Source: FEB-22 sp003105195
Lineage (GTDB): Bacteria > Pseudomonadota > Alphaproteobacteria > Rhizobiales > Xanthobacteraceae
DNA length: 64,000 bases
Assembly (NCBI GenBank): GCA_027493405.1
Contig: JAOSKV010000003.1
Span: 62,001-126,000 of the forward strand
Direction of reading: 5' to 3'
In this document: piece by piece, positions 9,654 through 18,743 of the stretch
How the letters are laid out: each line of letters begins with the position of its first letter
How positions within the stretch are numbered: position 1 is the stretch's first letter
Program-made: the position numbers and the translations under genes
Notes under the pieces: model-generated
What the model saw: the letters and a program-made list of their open reading frames with translations, nothing else
Database searches by the model: none
Told to the model about the DNA's origin: nothing

Positions 9654-10292
9654 TCAGACCACCGCCAGCGCGACCAGATGCGTCGAGACGCAGAGGCCGA
9701 GGGCGACGACGCGGCCGTTGCGGACCACGGCGCGGCCGGCCGCGAGGTTCACGGTGATGTCGTGGAACTCGAGGAACAGGCCGTCGAGCGGCTGAACCGC
9801 CTTGTAGACGGCCTCCTTGGCGGCGAAGAGCAGCCGCCCCGCGAACGGATCGCGGGCGAGGCTCGCGTGCTCCTGCGCCGTGACGACGAGATCGCGCATC
9901 TCGGGCGGCAGCGGGGCGGGGGGCTCGATGTCGATGCCGACCCCGCGTATTTCCGGGCCGCGGGCGAGGGCCGCCAGCGCGACCGTGTCGCCATGCGCGA
10001 GCGAGCCGATAATCCCGGGCGGCCAGGCCGGAGCGCCGGCGGGGCCGGGCGGCACCGCGACGGGCGCGATGTCGAGTTGCTCCATCAGCGCGCGTGCGAC
10101 CAGGCGGGCGGCGCCGCTCGCGCGCCGCGCCGCCAACGGGCGTGTCGCCATCGCGGCGGCTTCGCCGTCGAGGAGCGCCCGTTCGTCGCCGGGCAGGATC
10201 ACACGGTGGCCGACCAGCAGTCCCGGACGCGCGAGCGCCGCGAGGTCGCGCGCGAGACGCGGGTCTTGCGTTGCGGCGGTGGACGCGGTCAC
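9654..10292 (-). CDS. 4'-phosphopantetheinyl transferase (EntD/Sfp superfamily)
   Basis: This enzyme moves phosphopantetheine from CoA to a carrier-protein serine. Family motifs GVGIDIE (Mg-binding acidic residues) and LLFAAKEAVYKAVQPLDG are intact, and IGSLAHGDTVALAAL matches the EntD-type N-terminal motif. Length 212 is normal. A GTG start overlaps the upstream GNAT gene by four bases. With the NRPS gene just upstream on the same strand, its carrier domain is the probable target, making the three-gene set self-sufficient. Confidence 0.88.
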   Translation of the reverse strand: MTASTAATQDPRLARDLAALARPGLLVGHRVILPGDERALLDGEAAAMATRPLAARRASGAARLVARALMEQLDIAPVAVPPGPAGAPAWPPGIIGSLAHGDTVALAALARGPEIRGVGIDIEPPAPLPPEMRDLVVTAQEHASLARDPFAGRLLFAAKEAVYKAVQPLDGLFLEFHDITVNLAAGRAVVRNGRVVALGLCVSTHLVALAVV

Positions 10293-10741
10293 AGCCTCAG
10301 TTCCGCGACCACCTCGCCGTCGTCATCGTGATGGACTTCGACGAATCCGAGACTCGCATAGAAGGCACGCGCCACGTCGTTGCCCGGCATGTACAGGATC
10401 CGGATCCTGGCGATGCCCGGCACCTGTCGAATCTCCGCGAGCGCCAGTTCCAGGGCGGCGCGACCGTAGCCCTTGCCCTGCTGGGCGCGGTCGATCATGA
10501 AGCGGTAGATGGTCGCCTCGTCGGGTTCCTCGGCGGAGTCGGGCGCGTCGTACATCAGGAAGCCCACCAGCTCGTCGCCCGCATAGACCGCGCGCGGCCG
10601 GGCGAAGCGGTTGCGGCGGGCGTCGGCAAGGGATTCGGCGTTGCTGGCGACCAGGTCCTCCTGGTCGGGGGCCAGCTTCAAGTCCTTCACCGCCTGCCGG
10701 TTCGCGGCGGTGACGTCGGCCAGTCTGACCTGCTTCGGCAC
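10289..10741 (-). CDS. GNAT-family N-acetyltransferase
   Basis: A 150-residue single-domain acetyltransferase. The acetyl-CoA loop is DRAQQGKGYGRAALELAL, followed by the typical NDVARAFYASLGFVEV strand-helix. The family acetylates amines such as polyamines or amino acids. It lies between the NRPS and the phosphopantetheinyl transferase on the same strand. It could modify a poly- or oligo-amino-acid product, but that is inference from position only. Confidence 0.82.
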   Translation of the reverse strand: MPKQVRLADVTAANRQAVKDLKLAPDQEDLVASNAESLADARRNRFARPRAVYAGDELVGFLMYDAPDSAEEPDEATIYRFMIDRAQQGKGYGRAALELALAEIRQVPGIARIRILYMPGNDVARAFYASLGFVEVHHDDDGEVVAELRL

Positions 10742-10823
10742 GGTTGCGGGTCGCTCGCTGCGAATCGGAACGATCTCAAGCTCTCATGCGCCGCAGCGTT
10801 CGCGTCGGCGCACCTCCGCGTGG

Positions 10824-13800
10824 TCACTCCGCGGCGATGCGCACGGCAAGCGCCGGATCCCACGCCGCGTCGTCCGTGATGCAGGGGCCGAACTCCTCGC
10901 GCGGCGCACCGCGCACCAGGCGGGCCGGATTGCCGCGCCAGCCGGTGTGGGAGTCGAGGGTCTCGCCCTTCATCAGGAAGGAGTCGGCGTCGATCACCAC
11001 GTGGTCGCCCATGGTCACGCCGTAGTGCACGAACGCGGCGGGACCGAGCGTGCAGCCCTTGCCGAGCCGGATGTGATCCGACTTGAGCACGCCCTCCTCG
11101 AGGGAATGGGCCTGCAGCACGCTGCCCTCGTTGAGGTTGGCGTAATCGCCGATCTCCGTGAGGGTGCGCTCCGTGATCGCGCAGCCGGCGTCGTAGACCT
11201 TGCGGCCGATCCTCACGCCGACCATGCGCAGGATCAGGCTCTTGAACGGGGTCCCGGCGAAGAGCTGCATGATCGGCGTGTCGGAGAGCTTCCAGTGGCG
11301 CTCGTGCGACCAGAAATAGGGGTCGTAGATCGAGGCGATCCTGGGCGTGAGCCGGCGGAAGCCGGTGCTCGCCCGCTCGAGCAGCACGAAATAGAGCACC
11401 ATGCCGACCGCGAGCGCCGCCATCGCGCCGAACAGGGCGAAGACGCCGTAGCGCGAATGGTGCAGCAGCGCGACCTGCCAGGCGACCAGCGTGGCGAAGA
11501 AGAACATCCAGCGGCTCAGCAGGAACAGCGAGGCCGTGACCAGGTTGTGCAGGTTCTTGGCGCGCAGGCGGGCGCGGCGCTGCTCCGGGCCGATCGCGGC
11601 GTTCATCTCGCGGTCGCGGTCGACCATGCGCGGGATCTCGAAGGGCGGCGAGCCGAGCAGGCCGACGTTCTCGCGCACGGGCCCGTCCACGGGGATCATC
11701 ACCTTGGTGGCGAGCAGGACGTTGGCGCCGGTGCGGCCGCCCGGCGGATAGTGGATGTTGTTGCCGAGATAGTTGTCGTCGCCGATGCGCGTGGTCGCGA
11801 GCCGGAAGGACGAGCTCGACATGTCCATGTTGATCATCGACAGGCCGTCCGAGACCATGGTGGCGCTGCCGATGTCGCACAGGAACGGGTTGTCGTGCTT
11901 CTGGTTGGTGCCGAGATTGGAGCCGGTCTGCTCGACGCGGTTCAGGTTCCAGCCGACGAAGCGCGTGTAGTGCACGATGAACGAGCTGTCCCCGAACAGC
12001 ACGTTGAAGAAGCGCGCATTGCTGACCTGCGAGACCACGCTCTGCAGCCAGTGGTGGACGCCGAACAGCACATAGGTGCGGCCGGGGCGCAGGAACAGGT
12101 TGGCGAGCCGCGGCACCGCGTAGACGGCGGCGAGCGCGGCGAGGAGCGAGCCGAGGAAGGCGGTCGCCGAGATCGCGAGCATGGTCGTGAGCGTAGCGTC
12201 GAAGGCGCTCGCCGTGCTGCCGGTCGCCTGCGCGGCGGCATGCTCCCAGGCGACGAGGCCGACGATCGGCAGCGGCACCGCGATGCCGAACAGGCCGGCG
12301 AGCTGCAGCGCCGAGTAGACGGCGCGGCGCAACGTCGTGCAGGGCCTCGCTTCGATCGGGCAATAGTCGGAGGAGGTCTCGACCGCGGGGGAGCCGTGCC
12401 AGCGCCTGCCGTCGGGAATGCGCTGGCCGCTCTGCAGCGACGAGCCGTGGCCGAGCTGGGTATCGTCGCCCATGCGGGTGTCGATATCGAGGACACTCGC
12501 CTCGCCGACGAAGGCGTTGCGGCCGATCTCGACGCGGCCCGTATGGATGAAGTTGGACTGGGCGCGGTAGCCGAGCAGGATCGAGTCCTTGCGCAGCACC
12601 GTATCGTCGCCGATCGCGATCAGGTCGGTGCAGACCGGAACGAAGCGGCTCGCCACCACGGTGTTACGACCGATCCTGGCGCCGAGCAGCCGCAGATAGG
12701 CGCTGTAGAGCGGCGAGCCGATGAAGGCGATCATCGGTGAGGTCCGCAGCAGCGTCTTGATCATCCAGAAGCGGAAGTAACGGAGGCTCCAGAGCGGGAT
12801 CCGCTCCTCGGTCCAGCGACCGACCAGGAGCCACTTCGCGGCGACCGGCAGGCCCGCGAGCGCGAGGAAGGAGGCGGCCGCGAAGACGACGCCGCGCAGA
12901 TAGAGCGCGAGCGGGTCGGCGGCGGCCGCGTAGGTCCAGTCGAGGCCGGCGTCGAAGATCCACAGGCCGAACAGCGCATAGGCTGCGAAGAAGGCGAGCT
13001 GCGCCGAGCCGCAGGTCCAGTAGGAGAGGTCGGAGGGGACGTGGAACGGCTCCGCGACGGTCGTCGCGATCTCCTGCTCGCCCGCCGCGTCGAGATGGGC
13101 CGCGAGGCTCGCGATCGTCGGATGCGTGTAGATGTCGCGCATCGACAGGCTCGCGTGGCGCGGATGCTGGCGCACGCGTGCGCAGAAGCGCGCCATCAGC
13201 AGCGAGTTCGCGCCGAGATCGTCGAAGACGTGCGCCTCGGTCGAGACGCCCTCGGTCCGCAGCACCTCGGCGAGCACGCGCACGAGCAGACGCTCGGTCT
13301 CGGTCTTGGGCGCGACCACGGCGCCGCCGGTCGGACAGCGCGGGCCGGTCGGCTTCGGCAGCCGCTTGTGGTCGGCCTTGTTGCTCGCCGACATCGGAAT
13401 CGCGTCGAGCTCCTCGAGATAGGCCGGGACCATGTAGGCGGGCAGCCGGCGGCGCAGCGCCTGCGCGATCTCGTTGCGCGCGAGCGCGGCTCCCTGCTTG
13501 AGGGCGTAGTAGGCCACGAGCTCGGGGAGCCCCGGCTCGGGCTCGAAGATGGTGACGGCCGCCTGGGCGATCTGCGGCAGCTCGAGCAGCACCTGCTCGA
13601 TCTCGATGGTCTCGATACGATAGCCGCGGATCTTCACCTGGGTATCGATGCGGCCGTGATACTCGATCTCGCCCTCGTCGTTGATGCGGCCGAGGTCGCC
13701 GGTGCGGTAGATGCGGCCGGACGGGTTGCCGGGCAGCTCCAGGAAGTCGCGGATGAACTTCTTCGCGGTGAGCTCGTCGCGGTTGAGATAGCCGGCCGCG

Positions 13801-15029
13801 ACGCCGATGCCGGCGATGCCGATCTCGCCGAGCTCGCCGTCCGCGGCGAGGCGGTCGCTCGCGGACTCGAGGATCACGATCGCATAGGTCGGCAGCGGCA
13901 CGCCGATGGTCACGGGCCGGTCGGGCGTGAGCTCGGTCAGCGTCGCCGTGACGGTCGCTTCCGTCGGCCCGTAGGAATTGAGGATGGTGCGGCCGGCGCG
14001 GTGCCAGCGGGTGACGAGGTTCTTCGGGCAGGCCTCGCCGCCGACCAGCAGGATGCGCAGCTGCGGCAGCTCGCGCTCGATGGTCGCGAGCAGGGTCGGG
14101 CAGCAGGCCATGACGCTGACGCGGCGCTCGTGCAGGAACTCGGCGAGCTCCTCGCCGACCAGGGTCATGCCGCTGCGCCCCGGCACCAGGGTGGCGCCCG
14201 CCATCAGCGGCACCCAGGTCTCCTCGACCGAGAAGTCGAAGGCGATGGTCATGCCCTGGTAGACACGGTCGCCGGGCGCGTAGCCGTACATCTCGGCGGC
14301 CACGCGCACGAAATTGCAGATGCTGGGATGCTCGACGACGACGCCCTTCGGATTTCCGGTCGTGCCCGAGGTGTAGAGGATGTAGCAGGTCTGGTCGGCG
14401 GGCGGCGCGACCTCGTCGGCGCCAAGCGGCGTGCAGGAGCGTGCCGCGATCTCGTCGGCAGCCGCGTCGAGCAGGATGCGTTCGGCCTCGAGACTGTCCA
14501 GCCGTTCGCTCATGGTCGACATCGAGACGACGGTCTTCACGCCGGCGTCGGACAGGATGAAGCGCAGGCGCTCCACCGGGAAACCGGCGTCGAGCGGCAC
14601 ATAGGCGGCATGGACCTTGAGCACCGCAAGCAGCGCCACATAGGTCTCGACCGTGCGGTCGAACAGCAGGGCGACGCGGTCGCCCGGCCGCACGCCGCAG
14701 GCGATCAGGTGGCGCGCGACCCGGTTGGCGCGCGCGTCGAGCTCGCGATAGCTCAGCTCCATGGTGTCGGTGACGACCGCGGGGGCGTCGGCGAAGCGGG
14801 CCGCCGAGCGCTCGAAGAGATGATGCAGCCGCTCGCCCTCGGCCCAGCGGATCCGGTTGTCGCCCGGCCAGGTCAGCACCTGGCGCCGGCCCGCGGCCGC
14901 CTCGAAGGACTCGAGCACGCCCGGCAGATCCTCCACGGTCCGCAGGTGAGCGACCGGCCGCGACTGCCCGGCGCGATTGGTGGGGAAACGATGGAGATTG
15001 GAGCTGGAGGCTTCGTGTCGGCGGGCCAT
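10824..15029 (-). CDS. Pls/PosA-family membrane non-ribosomal peptide synthetase
   Basis: About 1400 residues. Residues 60-560 are an adenylation domain with YILYTSGTTGNPKGVV, NSYGPTEATVTATL, YRTGDLG and the A10 motif NKADHK. A carrier domain has its phosphopantetheine Ser in DDLGANSLLMARF (about residue 610). Then come paired membrane helices (about 675-730, 905-970, 1165-1220) alternating with three left-handed beta-helix (hexapeptide) segments. This layout matches epsilon-poly-lysine synthetase (Pls) relatives, which make isopeptide-linked amino-acid homopolymers. There is no condensation or thioesterase domain. The ATG at 15029 is preferred; GTG 15032 is adjacent. The monomer cannot be read by hand. 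Confidence 0.88.
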   Translation of the reverse strand: MARRHEASSSNLHRFPTNRAGQSRPVAHLRTVEDLPGVLESFEAAAGRRQVLTWPGDNRIRWAEGERLHHLFERSAARFADAPAVVTDTMELSYRELDARANRVARHLIACGVRPGDRVALLFDRTVETYVALLAVLKVHAAYVPLDAGFPVERLRFILSDAGVKTVVSMSTMSERLDSLEAERILLDAAADEIAARSCTPLGADEVAPPADQTCYILYTSGTTGNPKGVVVEHPSICNFVRVAAEMYGYAPGDRVYQGMTIAFDFSVEETWVPLMAGATLVPGRSGMTLVGEELAEFLHERRVSVMACCPTLLATIERELPQLRILLVGGEACPKNLVTRWHRAGRTILNSYGPTEATVTATLTELTPDRPVTIGVPLPTYAIVILESASDRLAADGELGEIGIAGIGVAAGYLNRDELTAKKFIRDFLELPGNPSGRIYRTGDLGRINDEGEIEYHGRIDTQVKIRGYRIETIEIEQVLLELPQIAQAAVTIFEPEPGLPELVAYYALKQGAALARNEIAQALRRRLPAYMVPAYLEELDAIPMSASNKADHKRLPKPTGPRCPTGGAVVAPKTETERLLVRVLAEVLRTEGVSTEAHVFDDLGANSLLMARFCARVRQHPRHASLSMRDIYTHPTIASLAAHLDAAGEQEIATTVAEPFHVPSDLSYWTCGSAQLAFFAAYALFGLWIFDAGLDWTYAAAADPLALYLRGVVFAAASFLALAGLPVAAKWLLVGRWTEERIPLWSLRYFRFWMIKTLLRTSPMIAFIGSPLYSAYLRLLGARIGRNTVVASRFVPVCTDLIAIGDDTVLRKDSILLGYRAQSNFIHTGRVEIGRNAFVGEASVLDIDTRMGDDTQLGHGSSLQSGQRIPDGRRWHGSPAVETSSDYCPIEARPCTTLRRAVYSALQLAGLFGIAVPLPIVGLVAWEHAAAQATGSTASAFDATLTTMLAISATAFLGSLLAALAAVYAVPRLANLFLRPGRTYVLFGVHHWLQSVVSQVSNARFFNVLFGDSSFIVHYTRFVGWNLNRVEQTGSNLGTNQKHDNPFLCDIGSATMVSDGLSMINMDMSSSSFRLATTRIGDDNYLGNNIHYPPGGRTGANVLLATKVMIPVDGPVRENVGLLGSPPFEIPRMVDRDREMNAAIGPEQRRARLRAKNLHNLVTASLFLLSRWMFFFATLVAWQVALLHHSRYGVFALFGAMAALAVGMVLYFVLLERASTGFRRLTPRIASIYDPYFWSHERHWKLSDTPIMQLFAGTPFKSLILRMVGVRIGRKVYDAGCAITERTLTEIGDYANLNEGSVLQAHSLEEGVLKSDHIRLGKGCTLGPAAFVHYGVTMGDHVVIDADSFLMKGETLDSHTGWRGNPARLVRGAPREEFGPCITDDAAWDPALAVRIAAE

Positions 15030-15035
15030 CACACC

Positions 15036-15119
15036 GGTCTTGCTGCTGAGGTCTTGCTGCTGAGGTCTTGTTGCTGAGGTCTTGCTGCTGAGGTCTTGTT
15101 GCTGAGGTCTGGCTGTCGA
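15036..15119. repeat. 14-bp tandem repeat upstream of the NRPS gene
   Basis: Five near-identical copies of GGTCTTGCTGCTGA (C/T variation at one position in copies 3 and 5) and a sixth degenerate copy stand head to tail, ending seven bases before the NRPS start. The array would lie in the 5' leader or promoter. Copy-number change could alter expression. Confidence 0.9.
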
Positions 15120-15485
15120 GGTTCAGGTCAGGTGGAGCGCCGAGCCGGGCCCTTGCGGGTGTCGGATGCCGGGCCATGGGTGCAAGAAATCCCTGCTCCG
15201 CCGCGACGTCGCCGGACGGCCGCTCTGCAATCGCTCGGGATGACGTTTCCCCCTGGAATCTTCGCGGAGTCGCCGCTCCTGTTGCGGTCACCATGGCGAG
15301 GCGCACATGAACGCAAGCTGAATGACGGGGGATCCGGAAGACGCGGCCATAACGCAATCAGTTCAAGCCGTTGTCGGCCATCGGCGCGGAACCTCGGCGC
15401 TCCGGATTTCGGGCCGCCCGACGACCGGCGCTGCGGGCATGAGACAGGCGCGAGACGGCTGCGCGAGGGGACCGCACAAAGAGAA
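15120..15485. other. Intergenic stretch between the NRPS gene and ctrA
   Basis: No convincing gene. Short open frames here have no recognisable domain or ribosome site. The part around 15225-15245 contains CTCGGGATGACG, resembling the arm of the repeat inside gntK at 26331-26435, so it may hold a decayed copy of a dispersed palindromic element. An NRPS promoter should lie in this stretch but I could not identify one. Confidence 0.4.
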
Positions 15486-15506
15486 ACCCCGCCCAGGGGG
15501 CGGGGT
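15486..15506 (-). terminator. Rho-independent terminator of ctrA
   Basis: A perfect 9-bp stem (ACCCCGCCC / GGGCGGGGT) with a 3-base loop, followed on the minus strand by TTTCTCTTT. It lies 58 bp past the ctrA stop, in the right orientation. Confidence 0.85.
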
Positions 15507-15564
15507 CCGGAACGGTCCGAGTCGGGAGGAAAGAGCCCTGGAGGCTCTTCGAGAGCTCGGGGGA

Positions 15565-16266
15565 TCAGGCCGGGATGCGCGCCTCGTCGTCCGAGGGCTC
15601 GCGCAGCACGTAGCCGCGGCCCCAGACGGTCTCGATGTAGTTCTTGCCGCTCGAGGCGTTGGCGAGCTTCTTGCGCAGCTTGCAGATGAACACGTCGATG
15701 ATCTTGAGCTCGGGCTCGTCCATGCCGCCGTAGAGATGGTTGAGGAACATCTCCTTGGTGAGCGTGGTGCCCTTGCGCAGGCTGAGGAGCTCCAGCATCT
15801 GGTACTCCTTGCCCGTGAGATGCACGCGCTGGCCGTTCACCTCGACGGTCTTGGTGTCCAGGTTGACGACCAGGTCGCCGGTCTGGATCACGGACTGGGC
15901 GTGGCCCTTGGAGCGGCGGACGATGGCGTGGATGCGGGCGACCAGCTCGTCCTTGTGGAACGGCTTGGTCAGGTAGTCGTCGGCGCCGAAGCCCAGGCCC
16001 TTGACCTTGTCCTCGATGCCGGCGAGGCCCGACAGAATCAGGATCGGAGTCTTGACCTTGGAAACCCGAAGCGTGCGCAGGACCTCGTAGCCGGACATAT
16101 CCGGCAAGTTGAGATCGAGCAGGATAATATCGTAATCGTAGAGCTTGCCGAGGTCGACGCCTTCCTCTCCGAGATCCGTCGTGTAGACGTTGAAACTCTC
16201 GGATTTCAGCATCAACTCGATCGATTGCGCGGTCGCGCCATCGTCTTCAATCAGCAGAACGCGCAT
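15565..16266 (-). CDS. ctrA: Cell-cycle master response regulator CtrA
   Basis: 233 residues. The receiver domain (1-115) has the phospho-acceptor Asp in DIILLDLNLPDMSGYEVL and the conserved Lys in ADDYLTKPF. The OmpR-type winged helix includes HLTGKEYQMLELLSLRKGTTLTKEMFL and VDVFICKLRKKLA, which is diagnostic of CtrA. CtrA controls cell-cycle, motility and flagellar genes of alphaproteobacteria by binding TTAA-N7-TTAA boxes. Its neighbours are flagellar (fliI, fliJ) and its inhibitor sciP is 16 kb away in the same flagellar region. The upstream region is rich in GANTC sites and has one TTAAC half-site. Confidence 0.97.
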   Translation of the reverse strand: MRVLLIEDDGATAQSIELMLKSESFNVYTTDLGEEGVDLGKLYDYDIILLDLNLPDMSGYEVLRTLRVSKVKTPILILSGLAGIEDKVKGLGFGADDYLTKPFHKDELVARIHAIVRRSKGHAQSVIQTGDLVVNLDTKTVEVNGQRVHLTGKEYQMLELLSLRKGTTLTKEMFLNHLYGGMDEPELKIIDVFICKLRKKLANASSGKNYIETVWGRGYVLREPSDDEARIPA

Positions 16267-16345
16267 GCCAGTCCCCTTCCTCGCCGCTTCGGGCTCAGGT
16301 CGGCACGCCTTAGGGGCGGCCTGGATGGAACGCCTTGGGACAATC

Positions 16346-16515
16346 GACTCGGCACGCTACCGGGCAATGGTTAACAAAACCTGATTCCCAAGTCCAAGCA
16401 TTTACTGGGCGAAATCGTCCGAATCGCCGTAAAATGTTGGAACTGAGCGGGTTTCTTGCCACGCGTCGGCTCATGCTTCACTTTAAGAATCGGCGTGAAC
16501 CGACTCTCAGGATTC
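16346..16515. promoter_or_regulatory. Cluster of six GANTC (CcrM-type) methylation sites in the ctrA-fliI intergenic region
   Basis: GANTC occurs at 16346 (GACTC), 16383 (GATTC), 16421 (GAATC), 16487 (GAATC), 16502 (GACTC) and 16511 (GATTC). At this base composition one site per 300-400 bp would be expected. A TTAAC half-site at 16371 lies among them. In Caulobacter, methylation of a GANTC site gates a ctrA promoter; the same logic is inferred here. Confidence 0.65.
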
Positions 16516-16585
16516 GCCCGTCCATTCTGGCCGGGCAAGTCCGGAATGACCCCAAGGACGATGCGGCAATGATTAACGAAGCGGG

Positions 16586-16600
16586 TAAACGCTGGGTTAA
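16586..16600. promoter_or_regulatory. Possible CtrA box upstream of fliI
   Basis: TAAA-N7-TTAA differs at one base from the TTAA-N7-TTAA consensus and lies about 90 bp before the fliI start, with another TTAAC at 16573. The match is modest. Confidence 0.4.
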
Positions 16601-16687
16601 GCGAGGCGGCTCCGCGTTCATGCCCAAAGCCGAGCCGTGGCGGACCTGCCGATCCGGGCCCCCGCGGCGACCTGCCGGGGGAGGCCG

Positions 16688-18013
16688 ATGAAGGCGCTGG
16701 CCGAGCAGATCTCGGAGCTCGACGGGGTCGAGATCTACGGCCGCGTGGTCGGGGTGCGCGGCCTGATGATCGAGGTGGCCGGCCCGATCCATGCCATGTC
16801 GGTCGGCGCCCGGGTCGTGATCGAGACCGGCCCGGGCCGTGTCATCCCGTGCGAGGTGGTCGGCTTCTCGGGCAGCAATGCGCTGCTGATGCCGTTCGGG
16901 GCGGTCGAGGGCGTGCGGCGCGGCTGCCGCGCCATGGTCACGGCCGTCGCCCCGGCGGTCAGGCCCTCGGCAGGCTGGCTCGGCCGGGTGGTCAATGCCA
17001 TGGGCGAGCCGATCGACGGCAAGGGGCCGCTGCCGGCCGGACCCGAACCCTATCCGTTTCGCAACCCGCCGCCGCCCGCCCATGCGCGCCGGCGGGTCGG
17101 CCAGCCGCTCGACCTCGGCGTGCGGGCTCTCAACACTTTCATCACCTGCTGCCGCGGGCAGCGCATGGGCATCTTCGCAGGCTCGGGCGTCGGCAAGTCG
17201 GTGCTGCTCTCGATGCTCGCCCGCAACGTCGAGGCCGCGGTCTCGGTCATCGGCCTGGTCGGCGAGCGCGGCCGCGAGGTGCAGGAGTTCCTGCAGGACG
17301 ATCTGGGCGAGGCGGGCCTGAAACGCTCGGTCGTGGTGGTGGCGACCTCGGACGAGCCGGCGCTGTTGCGCCGGCAGGCCGCCTACCTGACGCTGGCGAT
17401 CGCCGAGGCCTTCCGCGACGCGGGCAAGGACGTGCTCTGCCTGATGGACTCGGTCACCCGCTTCGCCATGGCGCAGCGCGAGATCGGGCTCTCGACCGGC
17501 GAGCCGCCGACCGCCAAGGGCTACACGCCGACGGTGTTCACCGAGCTGCCGCGCCTGCTCGAGCGCGCCGGCCCCGGCGTCGAGGAGGGCACCATCACGG
17601 GGATCTTCACGGTGCTGGTGGACGCCGACGACCACAACGAGCCGATCGCAGACGCGGTGCGCGGCATCCTCGACGGGCATATCGTGATGGAGCGGGCGAT
17701 CGCCGAGCGCGGCCGCTATCCGGCGATCAACGTGCTCAAGTCGGTCTCGCGCACCATGCCGCGCGCGGCCGATCCGGCCTATGTGCAGGCCATCACCCGG
17801 GCGCGCCAGGTGATGGCCACCTATGCGGATATGGAGGAGCTGATCCGGCTCGGCGCCTACCGGGCCGGATCGAGCGCCGAGGTCGACGAGGCGATCGCGC
17901 TCCACAAGCCGCTGGAGGCGTTCCTCGCCCAGGGTAAGGAAGAAGCAACGAGTCTTACCGAAGGGTATCGACGGCTCGCCGAGATTCTCGCCGAGCCGGC
18001 AACAGAAAACTAA
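16688..18013 (+). CDS. fliI: Flagellar export ATPase FliI
   Basis: This is the ATPase that energises the flagellar type III export apparatus at the cytoplasmic membrane. Walker A is FAGSGVGKSVLLSML and Walker B is DVLCLMDSVTRFAMAQREIG. The family block LSTGEPPTAKGYTPTVFTELPRLLERAG is intact. With ATG 16688 the protein has 441 residues, the family norm, and GGAGG lies just upstream; a GTG at 16637 would add 17 residues lacking family similarity. fliJ follows after 100 bp. The divergent gene is ctrA. Confidence 0.95.
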   Translation: MKALAEQISELDGVEIYGRVVGVRGLMIEVAGPIHAMSVGARVVIETGPGRVIPCEVVGFSGSNALLMPFGAVEGVRRGCRAMVTAVAPAVRPSAGWLGRVVNAMGEPIDGKGPLPAGPEPYPFRNPPPPAHARRRVGQPLDLGVRALNTFITCCRGQRMGIFAGSGVGKSVLLSMLARNVEAAVSVIGLVGERGREVQEFLQDDLGEAGLKRSVVVVATSDEPALLRRQAAYLTLAIAEAFRDAGKDVLCLMDSVTRFAMAQREIGLSTGEPPTAKGYTPTVFTELPRLLERAGPGVEEGTITGIFTVLVDADDHNEPIADAVRGILDGHIVMERAIAERGRYPAINVLKSVSRTMPRAADPAYVQAITRARQVMATYADMEELIRLGAYRAGSSAEVDEAIALHKPLEAFLAQGKEEATSLTEGYRRLAEILAEPATEN

Positions 18014-18115
18014 CGTTGTGCTGCCAGATTTGCGGTCCGAACGGCGTCGAGCCCGGTTCTCGCAGTCGCGCACAGGCCGGCTCCACGGGCGCTTTCGGGA
18101 CTTCTGGGGAGTAGA

Positions 18116-18530
18116 ATGTCGATGAAGTCGCGTGAGACCCTCATTCGCCTGAAGAAGTTTCAGGTCGACGAGAAGCGGCGGAAGGTTTCGCAGATCGAGG
18201 CCATGATCGCGGACTTCGATCGCATGGCCACCGATCTCGAGCGCGAGATCGCGACCGAGCAGGAGCGGGCCGGGATCCACGATCCGGGCCATTTCGCCTA
18301 TCCGACCTATGCCAAGGCCGCGATGGTCCGTCGCGACAACCTCAAGCGCTCCGCCGACGAGCTCAAGGGCCAGCTCGAGGACGCCCGAGGGCGCGCTCGC
18401 CGACGCCTTCGAGGAGCTCAAGAAGATCGAGCTCCTGGACGAGCGCGACCAGATGCGCGAGCGCGCCGTCGAGAGCGCGCGCGAGCAGGCCGAGCTCGAC
18501 CATATCGGCCTGCGCGCCCGCGGGCGCTGA
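18116..18530 (+). CDS. fliJ: Flagellar export chaperone FliJ, frameshifted
   Basis: About 137 residues, nearly all coiled coil. The N-terminal half (MSMKSRETLIRLKKFQVDEK) is in one frame. The C-terminal half (EGALADAFEELKKIELLDER) is one frame over. Removing one C from 18384-18386 joins them. FliJ escorts substrates and contacts the FliI ring and FlhA. Position directly after fliI and the heptad pattern support the call. Confidence 0.85.
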
Positions 18531-18743
18531 TCTAGCCACGCATCGGCGGCCGGCGCCGGCCGGTCCCTCGCGACCTTCACCTTGCGTCAGCGCCGTGAAG
18601 GCGCCATGACTCACAGGGCGCTCATGGGGAATGGGCGCCGGCGTGGGACGCTTGGGGGCATCCTGCGTCAGACCGGACGCGGGGTCGACGGAAATGCGAG
18701 GAAATCCAGGGCCTTCCGGCGGCTGGGAATCGGGGGCTGGTTG

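Noticed and set aside
13041..15077. 678-residue open frame on the plus strand
   Set aside because: Antisense to the NRPS gene; composition is Arg/Ala/Gly/His with no domain. A shadow of high GC.
15036..15119. CRISPR array
   Set aside because: Units are 14 bp with no spacers and no cas genes nearby.
15128..15316. 62-residue minus-strand ORF before ctrA
   Set aside because: No ribosome site or family, low-quality composition; likely repeat debris.
12664..15357. 897-residue minus-strand frame over the NRPS
   Set aside because: Arg/Pro/Ala-rich alternative frame of the NRPS; no motifs.
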